62,352 nucleotides of DNA from Ciona intestinalis (GCF_000224145.3 NW_004191394.1:1-62352); one strand, 5' to 3'; shown: positions 11,262-23,612, numbered from the stretch's first letter. Notes: generated by a model from the sequence alone, not told the origin. Made by a program: numbers and translations.

Positions 11262-12947
11262 ATGAGAATGCAACAAGTTTTCAGAGTCTGTAACTCCTGC
11301 CGACATATTCTGCAGCGTAAACTTATTCAACCACTGCCTCAGGTTTGTTGGTCAAATATGATATAAATGTATGGACCCTGTAACAGTTTATAGATGGTTA
11401 AACTCCATCACAGATGTAACTTTGTGGTGATTGTTTTAATTTATGAGTTTTTGGACAACCTGCCACTGGGTTAGAGTATTTATTATCAAAAGCCTTGCAT
11501 TCTTACACACACATCTACAAAAGTAGCAGCACAGAGTCTTGAACTCTATTTTCTTGGTTACTATTAGGACCTCTGTTTACTTACATTATTTTTCCAATAT
11601 CATGATTTAAAACTGTCCTTAACTTACAGGTGAGCCAAGCTCTAAGCTACACAACCGAACCCACAAGATACACAGTCTCATATGAAGATTTTAAATACGT
11701 ACAAGACATGTTACCCCCATCAAGGATCCCCGAGCCCCCCACACATGGTTCTTACCCCACTCCATCAGGCTGGGTTGCCCCATCAGGTGAGGTTACATAA
11801 CATAATCTAAATTAACTTATCCATTATGTATAACAGATTTTATATAGTAACGGTTATGCCTTTTATTAAGTAATTTATTTATGTTTTTTTTGTGTTTTAC
11901 TTTTTATTTATATAAACTTTTCCAATCTTGGTTACTGTAGTGTGAAGTACTGTGTGGGGTAAAGTGGATACTGTTAGTAAATAAATATCCAAGATTTTCA
12001 AAGTATGGGTAAATATATATGCTTTATGAAAACTAATAAATTACTTTGGTTTCCCAGGAGCATTTAAGTTAATATTGATCCGAGTAAAATTAATTTGACT
12101 TACACCACATGAAGCATTGGTTTTAACTTTTATTTTGTTTATTGTTTGGGCAATAGGCAAAATAAAAAACTTAATCCTAAATGACCTTACTCATATAAAA
12201 TATACATAGACTTTACATCAAATATATATAGACATCCTTGAAAACTTGTGGATAAACATTGACTTTAAAATGAATAAGCTTTTATTTTTAAACTTGCAGA
12301 AAAAGCACCAGACCTGCCCTACTTTATCAGCCGAACAAAGTTTCATGTTTTACCGATCGTAGAAAAGGAGAAACCCCGAGATCAACCAGTCACCGTAGTT
12401 TTCTACATTGATGGAGATATTTGGGTGAGTTGTTTGCCTGTTTTGCCCCATTGTGATGTAATTGAATACAATAATAATAAATGATTTATGTATTTTGTGC
12501 TTTATTTGAAGTAATTCTCAACCATTATTGGTGCATTCTTATATTTTCTACTACCAATGCATTACAGTACTTTGAATATACAACAAAATGAATACAATAA
12601 AACTAAAGTATTATTGTAATATATTTTAAACAAGTTCTAAAACATTGCAAAAAAACACAGCATTCAAATTATAACCATACAAAATGTACTGTCCATTTTT
12701 CTACTTAATTTACTTCTCTGAACTATTTATAAGTACAAAACAATTAAACTTTTCATTTTTTTATTACCATTTAAAACTGAGTCCACTTTCATATACCAAG
12801 GCTTTGGAGAAAGAATTGAAAGAGCTCATAAGGCCTTATGTTGAGTTTGACCCCGCCACCAGAGTTCATGAGGTTACGAGGTCAATCACATTAAAAGGAC
12901 ACCATGCTGAAGTTATTGAAAAGTTTTTGTACGCGAAAGGGTTTTAA
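11262..12947 (+). CDS. MRPL49: Mitochondrial ribosomal protein mL49 (4 exons, 169 aa)
   Basis: Exons 11262-11342, 11630-11786, 12300-12424 and 12801-12947; all GT-AG with matching phases. Total 169 aa (human 166). The first exon gives a basic N-terminus typical of a mitochondrial targeting sequence. The family core follows: LPPSRIPEPPTHGSYPTPSG near 52-72, LPYFISRTKFH near 84-94, then FYIDGDIW at an exon junction followed by ALEKELKE. The C-terminus VHEVTRSITLKGHHAEVIEK...KGF matches the family end. The protein is a structural component of the large mitoribosomal subunit. The TAA stop overlaps an AATAAA. Confidence 0.96.
11375..11545 (-). repeat. SINE fragment in MRPL49 intron 1
   Basis: Minus-oriented degenerate copy: gtaactttgtggtgattgtttt, tttttggacaacctgccactggg, acacacatctacaaaagtagcag. 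Confidence 0.65.
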
Positions 12948-12951
12948 TAAA
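12946..12951 (+). terminator. Poly(A) signal of MRPL49
   Basis: AATAAA overlapping the TAA stop codon at 12945-12947. A second AATAAA is near 13122. Confidence 0.65.
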
Positions 12952-13131
12952 ACTACCCATTTACTTTATCACTGTTTGTTTATATTGGACTAAGTTTAGT
13001 TTAAAAGTTAAATGAATATTGAGTTCTTGTTTACTACAATATGTAAATAATGTAAATAGATGCAGGAAAACGAGGGATATATTTAAGACACTGCAAAATA
13101 TATTAAAATTATCTGTATTTGAATAAAGTAG

Positions 13132-13383
13132 TTCCGGCGCTGTAGTGGTTTAGGCAATTGTATCATAACAGAGGACTAGGGTTTGATGCTCTCAGCACTG
13201 GTACTAATATATGTCGTTCTGCAACCCAGTGGTCACTATTTGGCTGTCTAAATTATCAGTTATATACAAAAAAAACAACAACAAAGTTAACTCGTAAGCG
13301 GGCTTGAGGTGTGTGAAACAAAATACTTGTAGTTGTGTTATACCAGCTGCCGTTGCCCCGCGATGCGAGGATAAATATGTTTT
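13132..13383 (+). repeat. SINE, diverged but with head and tail
   Basis: Head ccggcgctgtagtggttt near 13135, a degenerate centre, then the tail unit (taactcgtaagcgggcttg...gcgatgcgaggataaat) ending near 13380. Confidence 0.75.
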
Positions 13384-13908
13384 TACTCAATAATTCATAC
13401 TTATATTGTGTAGTCTGGGTGTTGAAGTGCTTTGCCTAAAAATACACAATATAATTGTTATTTGTCTGTTTGAATGTGATAATGAAGATCAGATTAATTA
13501 AAACAACCAAGAGAATGGAAACATGTTTTACAAGTAAAAACTACTTGGGTAAAAGTGTCGAAAAAAACAAGGCTGTGCAACCGTATGTATGTTGATTTGC
13601 AAAGGACTAAGTTAAAATTGTATAAGGGTGAAACCAATTCATATCTTAATAATCATATTTTACAATTTGACATTTCGCAAATTCACTCAATTTTTAAGAT
13701 GGGTAACCACCTTTACTCTCACTAAGGAAACAATTTTGATCCTAAACTTTCAAAGTAGCCTACTTTGTAAAGCAGCAGTATCAAGCAATACTCTGTAATA
13801 ACTAAACTAATAGCGACCTACTTTCTATGCCTCACACTTATGAAGAACCATACAAATATATTCGGCAACAACTTTATTTATTGTTGGATGCTTATTGTCA
13901 CATTACGT
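13384..13908. other. Intergenic between MRPL49/SINE and protease A
   Basis: No gene or repeat recognised. The last roughly 50 bases (caaatatattcggcaacaact...) are the 3' flank of protease A and recur downstream of protease D (about 22388-22440), so they belong to the duplicated gene unit. Confidence 0.5.
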
Positions 13909-14991
13909 TTACATGTGGCTCATGATCCAGCTGTAGGCAGCTGAGTTCTTGGACCATGCGGATGGTACGGCAATATTACAGTTAGATGAACCCCATGAGG
14001 TGTTTCCTACCAACTTCCAGGTACCGTTGTCATTGACAGCGAGTGGGCCGCCGGAGTCACCCTGTAAATTAAACACATTAGGTTTCATCGCCACACTATA
14101 AGCATTCAAAAGCTCACTTGGCAACCACTGTTCACGCCAACTCCTCCAGCGCATTGCATTCTATCGGTTACTTGGTTTCCCCAGCTTGCTTTGCATTGGA
14201 GTTGGGAGATCAAGTCAGTGTAAGCGAACTGTGGAAAGAAACATAATATTAGTGGTATAAATATATTGGTTTATTAGGGTTTTAAACCTGAAGGTTATCT
14301 GGGATTTGTCCAAAGATTCCTCCGGATGTCTTGCCCCATCCAGTGATAAGAGCCTGGGTTCCAGCGGCGTATTCTTGTGATGCAACTTCGATGGCAGCAA
14401 CCTGGTAAATTAATAAATATAAATACCTAAGTACATTGGGAAAATTTATAGAAATGCATTGCAGTCAGCAACGACTTACTGCAGAGTTAAGGTTCAAAGC
14501 AGAGATAGTGATCATGGAATAATCGTAGTCGATGGTTTGGGAGCTGTAGCTTGGGTGAGAAATCCAAGCTTGAACTTGTCTAGATTGGCCAGGCTTTTTC
14601 CAGTTGACGGTTCCAGCTACAACAGTTGTGCTGGACGCTATGCTGCAATAATAAAAGTGTAATTAATGGTTGTTGGGTATAATAGTTTTATAAGTTGTGT
14701 GTGAGCAAAATTTGCTATGATAATGCAACTTACGTTTGGACGCAGTGAGCTGCGCACATGATGCGAGTTGCACTGATGACGGATCCTCCACAGAAGTGGC
14801 TGCCACTCTTTTGGAGGGAAACTTGCCATGGTGCAAAACTAGTGCTGGTAACATCAGCACCGTTCACAATACGGTCTGCAGATTGAGCAGCGTGTGCGAG
14901 AAGCACTGCAAGAAAACACAAGATAAATAAACCTCACTGTCACATACCATTATAACTTACCGAGGGCACAGAGGGAGATAAAGACCTTCAT
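13909..14991 (-). CDS. Secreted chymotrypsin/elastase-like serine protease A (6 exons, 247 aa)
   Basis: Exons: 14961-14991, 14734-14905, 14480-14642, 14288-14401, 14118-14228, 13909-14061. A signal peptide starts [19 protein letters not shown], then a very short propeptide ADR and the activation site R/IVNG. Catalytic residues are His in MCAAHC, Asp in DYDYSMI and Ser in GDSGGP. The S1 pocket base (chymotrypsin position 189, six before the catalytic Ser) is Ser in NSGCQGDSGG, so the specificity is chymotrypsin- or elastase-like rather than trypsin-like. It is an S1A (PA clan) endopeptidase, probably a secreted gut enzyme. Its promoter has the least-conserved version of the shared motif. The five paralogues share intron positions exactly. 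Confidence 0.95.
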
Positions 14992-15060
14992 CTTTGGAGA
15001 GTTCTGGATGTTCTTTGTAGTTGGAACAAGTAGATGCCATTGCTACTTGGCTTTGGGTAT

Positions 15061-15098
15061 TTATACAGAATTTCCGACTACAGATGTTATCTTTCTCA
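15061..15098 (-). promoter_or_regulatory. Protease A core promoter with diverged E-box/TC-box pair
   Basis: A TATAAATA-like element (plus strand tatttata at 15059-15066) is followed further upstream by CAGATG at 15081-15086 and TTTCTC at 15092-15097. The element centres are 11 bases apart. This is the diverged version of the module seen at proteases B, C, D and E. Confidence 0.55.
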
Positions 15099-15099
15099 C

Positions 15100-16337
15100 A
15101 GTCGCATCCTTATTTGCCAGTCACATGGCAAACACTTTTTTACGATGCTACCATATGTTCACTTTTCCACGCAGTGACTATATTTAATTACTGACATTTT
15201 TTTAATTGCATAGATCTAATTGTAAACCTAAAGCAAACATACAAATATCTTTAAATTTACGTTTTAACAGCTTTAACTTTCCCAGGGTTGTTGTTTAAAC
15301 ATAAATACAATGACTTGACTTAATTAAAATAGATAGTTGTACTTTAGTGTTTACTTTATCCAGACACATAAAGACGTAGATAGCTTGCAAGCTAAGCGTC
15401 ACATATGAGATAAATAAAATACATGTCTTGTCAGATACAAATTTAAAACAATTTTTCAAATTTAAAACAAATGTTTCTACACCGATACTTCTTAACTTTT
15501 ATGGGTTTTCAACTTAAAGCGGTTCTCTACTACATTGATTCACACAGTATTTGGTCAGTATAGCCTAATCGTTTAACTTTAACCATTTATTGCATGCTTA
15601 CAAAAAATTGTTTTAAATGTAGTGCATAATTCAGACCAACTTCTAATAAAATGTTGGGTAAGCAAACGCGCTGTGGTGAACCAACGACATAGCACTACCA
15701 CCACCAACTATCTAAACTACCAACCACGCCATGGCTATCAATACAAATTACTATAACTTACACTAAAGAAAATAGTCTACCGATTTAAATAGTATAGGTA
15801 GCTTAGTTCTCAAGAACAGTATTGCCGTACTTTTCTGATGAGTTGCTAACTTCCAGTACCTCGTAAAATCTACCAGCATGGGTGTTTCCATATTTTCAGC
15901 CGGTTTCTTTAAAACCTGAAATTATATCTGTTTTAGTCGATAATTAATACATTTACTGATTCATGTTGTTAATAATGTGTTGTGTAATGTGCATGCAGTA
16001 GTCATGTTTGTCATGCATTATATTCGTATACGTGCTACAACATGTTAACGTATTTCAAAAATATTTCATTAACACAGTTTCCGCGCGTTTTTCGCTTTTT
16101 ACGGGCTTCCCCTAATGAAAGAACCGATGCTTGTCGGGTACGATTATTCTCGTCTCTGAGACTAGTCGGTCGTTGTCGCAATAGTTATAGAAGGACATAC
16201 CACCCCGATTGTACAACAAGTAGTAACCGTAGATGAACAGGGTTTCGGTTGTTTTAAAGGTCTGTTATGTAAATTATTGCTGCCGCGAGGTATACCAACG
16301 TTTATATACATGCATTCAAAACATTCAAAGTGTTAAT
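15100..16337. other. Intergenic between proteases A and B
   Basis: AT-rich, with no gene recognised. A 64-residue open frame at 16042-16236 has no family signature. Divergent promoters of A and B lie at the two ends. Confidence 0.5.
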
Positions 16338-16615
16338 GTGACGTGGCACAGTGATTGTAGCGCGCTTGCCACTTGCCCATAACTTATGGGTTGAAGTAAC
16401 TTGGAGGTTTGAAATTACGACCACTGTGGGCGAGTGCGTTCTTGAGCAAAACACGACAACTGCGCCTACTTAGTCGTCATTAATGGATTAAAAATTATTA
16501 GCCATTCCAAAAATAAGTCATTCACAAAGATGCTTATGTGGTAACTCGTATATCGACTGTCGTAGTCCCGCGAAGTTATACAACCTTCATCTACGTATGT
16601 AAGCTGCGTAAAGTC
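16338..16615 (+). repeat. SINE, diverged full-length
   Basis: A head with a box A-like region (gtggcacagtgattgtagcg), a shortened centre, and tail pieces (gtggtaactcgtat, gactgtcgtagtcccgcg). It lies about 30 bases 5' of the protease B promoter homology. Confidence 0.65.
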
Positions 16616-16639
16616 GTGGGAAACAGGACATACGGTGAC

Positions 16640-16706
16640 CGACTCAAGATATTATTAACCGCAACTATGGGAAGGCATACACCTGTTTGGAATTATGAAT
16701 AAATAC
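16640..16706 (+). promoter_or_regulatory. Protease B promoter: HNF1-like half site, TC-box/E-box pair, TATA-like element
   Basis: In order: TTATTAAC at 16652-16659 (HNF1-like half site), TGGGAAG beginning at 16668, CACCTG at 16680-16685, and ataaata at about 16699-16705. The block from 16646 is almost identical upstream of proteases C and E. TGGGAAG is the reverse complement of a TC box; its centre is 11 bases (one helical turn) from the E-box centre. Confidence 0.65.
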
Positions 16707-16771
16707 CCGACAACAAGCAACATTATCATCTACTTGTTCCAACTACAAAGAACATCCAGAACTCTCCAAAG

Positions 16772-18688
16772 ATGAAGGTCTTTATATCTCTCTGTGCCCT
16801 CGGTAAGTTATAATGTTATGTGACAGCGAGGTTTATTTATCTTGTGTTTTCTTGCAGTGCTTCTCGCACACGCTGCTCAATCTGCAGACCGTATTGTTAG
16901 CGGTGAAGACGTTACCAGCACTACTTTTGCACCATGGCAAGTTTCCCTCCAGAAGAGCGGCAGCCACTTCTGTGGAGGATCCGTCATCAGTGCAACTCGC
17001 ATCATGTGCGCAGCTCACTGCGTCCAAACGTAAGTTAGGGGGGTTTATGGCGCCGTGGCATAGTGGTTAGCGCGCTTGCCTGTAACCCAGAGGTATAATG
17101 GGTTTAAGGCTCGAAGCTGCTGCCGTTGTTGGCGTATTTGTCCGAGGGCAAGACACTTAACGGCAATTGCTCCAACCCAATGGTCACTAATGAGTTGTAC
17201 AAATTTTCAGCCATAGCCTATATAAAAAAATCCTAAAAAAATAATCACTCACAAAGTAACATACATGGTAAGTCGTAAGCTGGCACGAGGTGTTAAACCC
17301 GTGTGATAACGACTGTCGTTTTCCGGCCACGCGAGAATAAATACATTCATTCATTCAAAAATATATTACAACCAAGATTCATTAATTATACTTATATCGC
17401 CATTGCAGCCCAGCATCCAGCACAACTGTCGTAGTTGGAACCACTGACTACAGATACCCTGGCCAATCCAGAACTGCTCTCAGTTGGCTCCGTCACCCAA
17501 GCTACAACTCCCGAACCATTGATTACGATTATTCCATGATCACAGTCTCTGCTTTGACTCTTAACTCTGACGTGAGTTGTTATGTAATTATTGTGCTCTC
17601 TTAACAATTTCCAATCGTTGGCCATTTTGCAGGCTAGAGTAAGTATGATGAATGAATGAAAATGATATTAAATTTTTATCATATTATATATTGTAATTGA
17701 AGTTAAAGTTTAGGTTAGTTATCCTTGCGTCGAGGGCAGCGACAGTCGTTAAAACACGGGTATTGCTTTACTGCAATTCGTCCCTGTATACGAGTTACTA
17801 CATTCGCAAATATTTAGTTAAATCAATCAAAAGTATTTTTAAAGTCGAATTGAATTCACTGTTCTTTCAGGTTGCTGCCATCGAAGTTGCATCACAAGAA
17901 TACGCCGCTGGAACCCAGGCTCTTATCACTGGATGGGGCAAGACATCTGGAGGAATTTTGGGACAAATCCCAAACACACTTCAGGTATTGTTAAAAGTAG
18001 AGATGGAACATGTTTTCATCCTCTTTTTACTTCACATTTAGTAGTAAATAAAGAATATTTACAAAAGTATATAACCGTAGCTCAGCGACTCTAAATGAGC
18101 ATTGTTATTTTTCTTACCCACAGTACTACAGGCTCAAGTGACACACAAGGGCTAAAACATCTGTCAGTTTAAGAAAATCTATAGAAAATAGCAATTTTGC
18201 TACTTTTATTATTTTTCAGTTCGCCTACACTCCATTGGTTTCCGTAGCAGACTGCAGAGCTCAATGGGGATACACTCAGATTACTGACAGAATGCAGTGC
18301 GCTGGAGGACAAGGCAACAGCGGATGTAATGTGAGTAACTTCACCAATAATCTGCTACAATTTATAAATGTTAGATGGTGTAGAATGCCTTTTGGTATAC
18401 ACAGCTTTTGGTATACAGGGCTTTTTTGGTAAACAAGGCCTACGAAGTTTATCACGAAGGCAATAAACGGCTTCGAGAGATCAAAATTCTATGTTGTGAC
18501 TCACTTAGATTAACAGGAAACTGTTTAATTTACAGGGTGACTCCGGCGGTCCACTTGCTGTCAATGACAACGGTACCTGGAAGTTGGTAGGAAACACCTC
18601 ATGGGGTTCATCAGGTTGCACAACCAGCATCCCATCCGCTTGGTCCAAGAACTCAGCGGTCTACAGCTGGATCCAATCGAACATGTAA
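16772..18688 (+). CDS. Secreted chymotrypsin/elastase-like serine protease B (6 exons, 247 aa)
   Basis: Exons: 16772-16802, 16858-17029, 17409-17571, 17871-17984, 18220-18330, 18536-18688. Signal peptide [10 protein letters not shown]..., activation site R/IVSG, His in CAAHC, Asp in DYDYSMI, Ser in GDSGGP. The S1 residue is Ser (NSGCNGDSGG), so it is chymotrypsin/elastase-like. A complete SINE sits in intron 2 without disturbing splicing. The last exon's first half is almost identical to that of the other four genes, which suggests gene conversion or recent duplication. The poly(A) signal is among AATAAA motifs at about 18722-18740. The role in luminal digestion is inferred. Confidence 0.95.
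17047..17347 (+). mobile_element. Full-length SINE (tRNA-like head, unique centre, 97-base tail)
   Basis: This is the best copy in the window. The head ggcgccgtggcatagtggtt contains an A-box-like TGGCATAGTGG. A B-box-like GGTTTAAGGC follows near 17101. The centre contains gggcaagacacttaacggca and caacccaatggtcactaatg. The tail runs from gtaagtcgtaagctggcacg to gcgagaataaata. It is inserted in protease B intron 2. It resembles the composite SINE described in Ciona; the exact family name was not checked. Confidence 0.88.
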
Positions 18689-18891
18689 ATGTTGATATCG
18701 GAACCTATCCGCCGCATTCATAAATAAAAAAAAACAATAAAATATTGCATGGTTATTTTAAAGACCGTATACTTCCGAAATATAATGTGTTGGCATTCAA
18801 CAGCTTTTACGACTAAAAGCTAAACAGTATAGAGTATAGGTCAACTCTACGAACAGTGGCATTTAAACCTTCCCAAATATATGTAACTTGT

Positions 18892-18985
18892 TTATTCTCG
18901 CGTGGCGGGGCAATTGTAATTGTTATAATCCCGGTGTCCTGTTTCTACATCTCGTGCTCGGTTACGAGTTATCCCGTAGGCCCTA
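18892..18985 (-). repeat. SINE tail fragment
   Basis: Minus-oriented single tail unit (tattctcgcgtggcggggca ... ctcgtgctcggttacgagtt) downstream of protease B. Confidence 0.75.
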
Positions 18986-18989
18986 TATA

Positions 18990-19730
18990 GCTTTGTGGGT
19001 GGTTGTCTTTTTAAATCAGGATAGCAGTTAAATGTGGTCATTGCTGCTAGATATATAACGTATATAAGTTCGGGGCTAGATTGAAAAGGCCGGAGTTCCC
19101 GAAACAATTAGTTTGTTAAGATAACAAAGCAACTGAATTCATTGCAATCTAGGTTTAAAATGTTATTTTAATCAAGCTTCTGAAACGCCGTTCTGTTGCG
19201 CTCGTGCTGAATTAGTCCCATAATTGACAATAATGTTGCATCCTGTCTATCTGACCAAATATATTATATTTGCAAATGATAGTTTGCCGAGCTACTATAA
19301 CTTATCTTATGACCAAGTTCAAACCTATCATTTTCGTTCCAGCACAGTAGGGGAAAGGTAAGCGCTGCTTTAACATGCGTAAGGGCGGCAAATTTTCGTC
19401 ATTTGACACGGGTAGGCGATAAGGATTTGATCTGCGCACCCACAAAAAAGTATATTTGGTTTAAGGCAATGTCCGTTAGGAAGACGCACACATGCATACA
19501 ATGGTAGTGGTGTTAACCATCGAACTCGATATTAAAGTTGTAGAATCTGATAACCTTTAGTTACGATGTACAAATAAACTGAGTTTGTGTGTACGCGCCC
19601 TCTAATCAGTGTAACGAATATTCAACTCAGCAAAACCCCTGTCTTTATTCGAATTTACCCTCCTATAAGAAATTTTTCAAGAGAGGCAATTGTAAGGTTA
19701 TGCATTTATTTCTACATGGTCACCATGCGT
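18990..19730. other. Intergenic between proteases B and C (convergent)
   Basis: No gene or strong repeat recognised. It holds the 3' flanks of the two convergent proteases. Confidence 0.5.
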
Positions 19731-20781
19731 TTACATGTTCGATTGGATCCAGCTGTAGACGGCTGAGTTCTTGGACCAGGCAGATGGGTAAGATGTACCG
19801 CAGCTTGATGAGCCCCATGAGGTGTTTCCTACCAACTTCCAGGTACCGTTGTCATTGACAGCGATTGGGCCGCCAGAGTCACCCTGGTAAATGAAATACG
19901 TTATATTTGCTCCACACACTTAAAACCAAAGCACTTACGTTGCAAGCACTGTTAAGGTTTGCTCCTCCAGCGCATTGCATTCTATCGGTTACTTGGTTTC
20001 CCCAGGTGGCTTTGCATTGAAGTTGGGAGATCAAGTCAGTGTAAGCGAACTGTGGAAAGAAACGTAATATTAGTGGTATAAACATATTGGTTTGTTGGGG
20101 TTTCAAAACCTGAAGTGTGTGTGGGATTTGTCCAAAGATTCCTCCGGATGTCTTGCCCCATCCAGAGATAAGAGCCTGGGTTCCAGCGGCGTATTCTTGC
20201 GATGCAACTTCGATGGCAGCAACCTATACGAAATAAATGTTCATTTACCTTTTATTGGGAACATAACCACGAGAAATATAACTCACGTCAGAGTTAAGGG
20301 TCAAAGCAGAGACTGTGATCATGGAATAATCGTAATCGATGGTTTGGGAGTTGTAGCTTGGGTGACGGAGCCAACTGAGAGCAGTTCTGGATTGGCCAGG
20401 GTATCTGTAGTCAGTGGTTCCAACTACGACAGTTGTGCTGGATGCTGGGCTGCAATGGCGATATAAGTGGAATTAATGAACTTTGGTTGCAATGCTTTTA
20501 TAAACTTTTTAAACTTACGTTTGGACGCAGTGAGCTGCGCACATGATGCGAGTTGCGCTGATGACGGATCCTCCACAGAAGTGGCTGCCGCTCTTCTGGA
20601 GGGAAACTTGCCATGGGACAAAAGTAGTGCTGGTGACATCAGCACCGTCTACAATACGGTCTGCAGATTGGGCAGCGTGTGCGAGAAGCACTGCAAGAAA
20701 ACACAAGATAGGCTAAATAAACCTCACTGTCACATAACGTTATAACTTACCGAGGGCACAGAGAGAGATAAAGACCTTCAT
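19731..20781 (-). CDS. Secreted chymotrypsin/elastase-like serine protease C (6 exons, 247 aa)
   Basis: Exons: 20751-20781, 20519-20690, 20287-20449, 20110-20223, 19939-20049, 19731-19883. Signal peptide and propeptide as in the paralogues; activation site R/IVDG. The triad is His in CAAHC, Asp in DYDYSMI and Ser in GDSGGP. The S1 residue is Ser with Ala next to it (NSACNGDSGG). Compared with A and B, the exon 6 C-terminus reads [19 protein letters not shown]. Exon 2 is nearly identical to that of A. The upstream 100 bases match the B promoter closely, so B and C probably share regulation. The enzyme is predicted to be a secreted digestive endopeptidase. Confidence 0.95.
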
Positions 20782-20844
20782 CTTTGGAGAGTTCTGGATG
20801 TTCTTTGTAGTTGGAACAAGTAGATGATATTGCTGCTTGTTGTC

Positions 20845-20905
20845 TGGTATTTATACATAATTCCAAACAGGTGTATGCCTTCCCATAGTTGCGGTTAATA
20901 ATATC
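20845..20905 (-). promoter_or_regulatory. Protease C promoter with PTF1-like pair
   Basis: On the plus strand: tttata (TATA element) at about 20850-20855, CAGGTG at 20868-20873, CTTCCC at 20879-20884 and GTTAATAA at 20894-20901. This is the mirror image of the protease B and E promoters, with the same spacing. Confidence 0.65.
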
Positions 20906-21121
20906 TTGACCGGGTGAACCTGTGGTCTGTTTCTCACGGTACCTTGTACGCGTTCTTTAACTTATATACGCTGTGTAAAGTATTATAGATTCCGGTGTGA
21001 AAATAAAATAAAACAACATTGGCAATCTGCTAATGCGGGACAATAATCCCAATAGTATATTAACAAAGTTGTTTTTTAACGCCACAGAATTAAGTACGGA
21101 GTGTGAATTAACTAACTTTAT

Positions 21122-21392
21122 CCTAAGCGTGGTGGAAAAACGACAGTCGTTATATAACACGGATGTTCATACACCTCGTGCCCGCTTACGAGTTACCATG
21201 TATGTTACTTTGTAAGTGATTATTTTTTTGCAGTTTTTCTGTTTTGTAAATGCTGATAATTTGGACAACCTATTAATGACCACTGGGTTGGAGCAATTGT
21301 CGTTAAGTGTCTTGCCTAAGGAAACATGTGTTAGCAATTGTATCAGGGACAAGCCTAGAGGCGCGCTAACCACTTTGCCACGGCGCCGTACG
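21122..21392 (-). mobile_element. Full-length SINE
   Basis: Minus orientation: tail (acgacagtcgttatataaca...ctcgtgcccgcttacgagtt), centre (tggacaacctattaatgacc, tgtcttgcctaaggaaac), and head at the far end (gcgctaaccactttgccacggcgcc). Confidence 0.85.
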
Positions 21393-22443
21393 AGACGTGT
21401 ATATTTTTATCTCCTGCACTCTGACACATTTAGCGTTGTATTTGTGATGCTTTTTTGTTTACTATTCTGAAGATTGTGCTTTTACACTAAATGCCAATAT
21501 GTTTTTAAAGGTATTGTTTTTTGGAATTTGTTGTTCGCGTGTGGTTGATGAAACAGATTTTGTAGGCTCCAAGTATCATTAGAGCCTCCATTATGTTTAT
21601 TTAGCATTCGTGCAGTCTGCTTGTAATCACAGTAGTCGGTGGGCTTTATGTTGCTTGCTGGGGTGGAAGCAGCAGTCATAGTTTGCATTGAGGTTAATCT
21701 TTTTTATAGCGAACTCGAAACGTTACGCATATACAAATTATTATATGACCTGACCACACTGTATCTGTGTCAAGTACGTTCTAGTAAAGATGCGACGTAG
21801 GTTCACCACTTGTTTAAATTTTGTGTAGTCAAATGAAAGAAACAAGGGACACGGGGTGAAGTGGAAAATTGTGTGTTAATTAACATAGGTAGACAAGTTC
21901 ATGATATCACCAAAAACCGTCATATATATATATATTGATTTTTGAAATATAGGAGGCAATAAGTGCGTAAAATTCATTCCACTCTACTATGTAGTCGTGG
22001 TGGCTAGTATCAACCTAATGCAATACGCTTGTATTTAACCTGACTGCTGCATATCAGCGATCTACTGCATCAGGATCGGCGAAAGCAGCCGCACGAAGTA
22101 GTGCTCTGTGGGTAAACAAGTTCCACAGTTTGTTGGTTTACTTTACTCAATGGTTGTTTATAGAAAGCACGAAAATCAGTTCCATAGTTAATCCTTGTAA
22201 CCTAATAGTTCTGCGACGAAGGTATATTACGTGCATTTGATGTAAACACATATAATTCCTAATGAACTTCTTTCATGACTCATAGGGTATAATCCTTTAT
22301 CCAGTACGCAAACTATTTAATAGATTTTGCGACAGTATATCTCAGTATGAAAAACTGTTTCTACCTTGCACCTTCTACAGAACCATACAAATATATTCGT
22401 CAACAACTTTATTTATTGTTGGATGCTTATTGTCGCATTACGT
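21393..22443. other. Intergenic between SINE and protease D
   Basis: No gene recognised. Short open frames (for example minus 21482-21688) have no family signature. About 22388-22440 is the duplicated 3' flank also found beside protease A. Confidence 0.5.
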
Positions 22444-23504
22444 TTACATGTGGCTCGTGATCCAGCTGTAGGCAGCTGAGTTCTTGGACCAGGCAGATGG
22501 GTAAGATGTACCGCAGCCTGATGAGCCCCATGAGGTGTTTCCTACCAACTTCCAGGTACCGTTGTCATTGACAGCAAGTGGACCACCAGAGTCACCCTGG
22601 TAAATTTAACGCGTTATATTTGTTCCACACTTTGAAAATCAAAGAACCCACGTTGCAAGCACTGTTGGAATTGTTGTTAGCGCATTGCATTCTATTGGTT
22701 ACTTGGCTTCCCCAGGTGGCTTTGCATTCAGTTTGGGAGATCAAGCTGGTGTAAGCGTACTATATGGAAAGAAATGTAATATTAGTGGTATAAACATATT
22801 AGTTTGTTGGGGTTTCAAAACCTGAAGTGTGTGTGGGATTTGTCCAAAGATTCCTCCGGATGTCTTGCCCCATCCAGTGATAAGAGCCTGGGTTCCAGCG
22901 GCGTATTCTTGTGATGCAACTACGATGGCAGCAACCTGGTAAATTGATAAATATAAATACCTAAGTACATTGGAAAAATTTATGGAAATGCGTTGCAGTC
23001 AGCAACGACGCACTTCAGAGTTAAGGTTCAAAGCAGAGATTGTGATCATGGAATAATCGTAGTCGATGGTTTGGGAATTGTAGCTGGGGTGAGCAACCCA
23101 AGCGACAACTTGTCTGGATTGGCCAGGGAATCTGTAGTCAGTGGTTCCAACTACGACAGTTGTGCTGGAGGCTGGGCTGCAATGGCGATATAAGTAGAAT
23201 TAATGAACTTTGGTTGCAATGCATTTATAAACTTCTTTTAACTTACGATTGGACGCAGTGAGCTGCGCACATGATGCGAGTTGCACTGATGACGGATCCT
23301 CCACAGAAGTGGCTGCCACTCACTTGAAGTGAAGCCTGCCATGGGGCAAAAGTAGTGCTGGTAACATCGGAACCGCCGACGATACGGTCGGCAGATTGGG
23401 CAGCGTGTGCGAGAAGCACTGCAAGAAAACACAAGGTAAATAAACCTCGCTGTCACATAACATTCTAACTTACCGAGGGCACAGAGAGAGATAAAGACCT
23501 TCAT
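22444..23504 (-). CDS. Secreted chymotrypsin/elastase-like serine protease D (6 exons, 246 aa)
   Basis: Exons: 23474-23504, 23247-23418, 23014-23176, 22822-22935, 22652-22759, 22444-22596. Activation site R/IVGG; His in CAAHC, Asp in DYDYSMI, Ser in GDSGGP. The S1 residue is Ser (NSACNGDSGG). Exon 5 is one codon shorter and more diverged than in the paralogues ([12 protein letters not shown]). Two donors are weak for this family: GTGCGT after exon 3 and GTGGGT after exon 5. All phases still hold and no stop is present, so I call it intact. The 3' flank is close to that of protease A, and the 5' part is closest to A and B. Confidence 0.93.
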
Positions 23505-23569
23505 CTTTGGAGAGTTCTGAATGTTCTTTGTAGTTGGAACAAGTAGATGATATTGCTACTTGGCTTTGG

Positions 23570-23612
23570 GTATTTATATTGAGTTCCAAACAAGTGTATA
23601 CGTTCCCTTAGC
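23570..23612 (-). promoter_or_regulatory. Protease D promoter with E-box/TC-box pair
   Basis: Plus strand: tttata at about 23572-23577, CAAGTG at 23591-23596 and GTTCCC at 23602-23607. Spacing is identical to the other paralogues; the E-box has changed from CAGGTG to CAAGTG. Confidence 0.55.

Noticed and set aside
17047..17120. Possible tRNA gene (A-box and B-box)
   Set aside because: The same sequence recurs as the head of many dispersed SINEs, and I could not fold a cloverleaf with a sensible anticodon.
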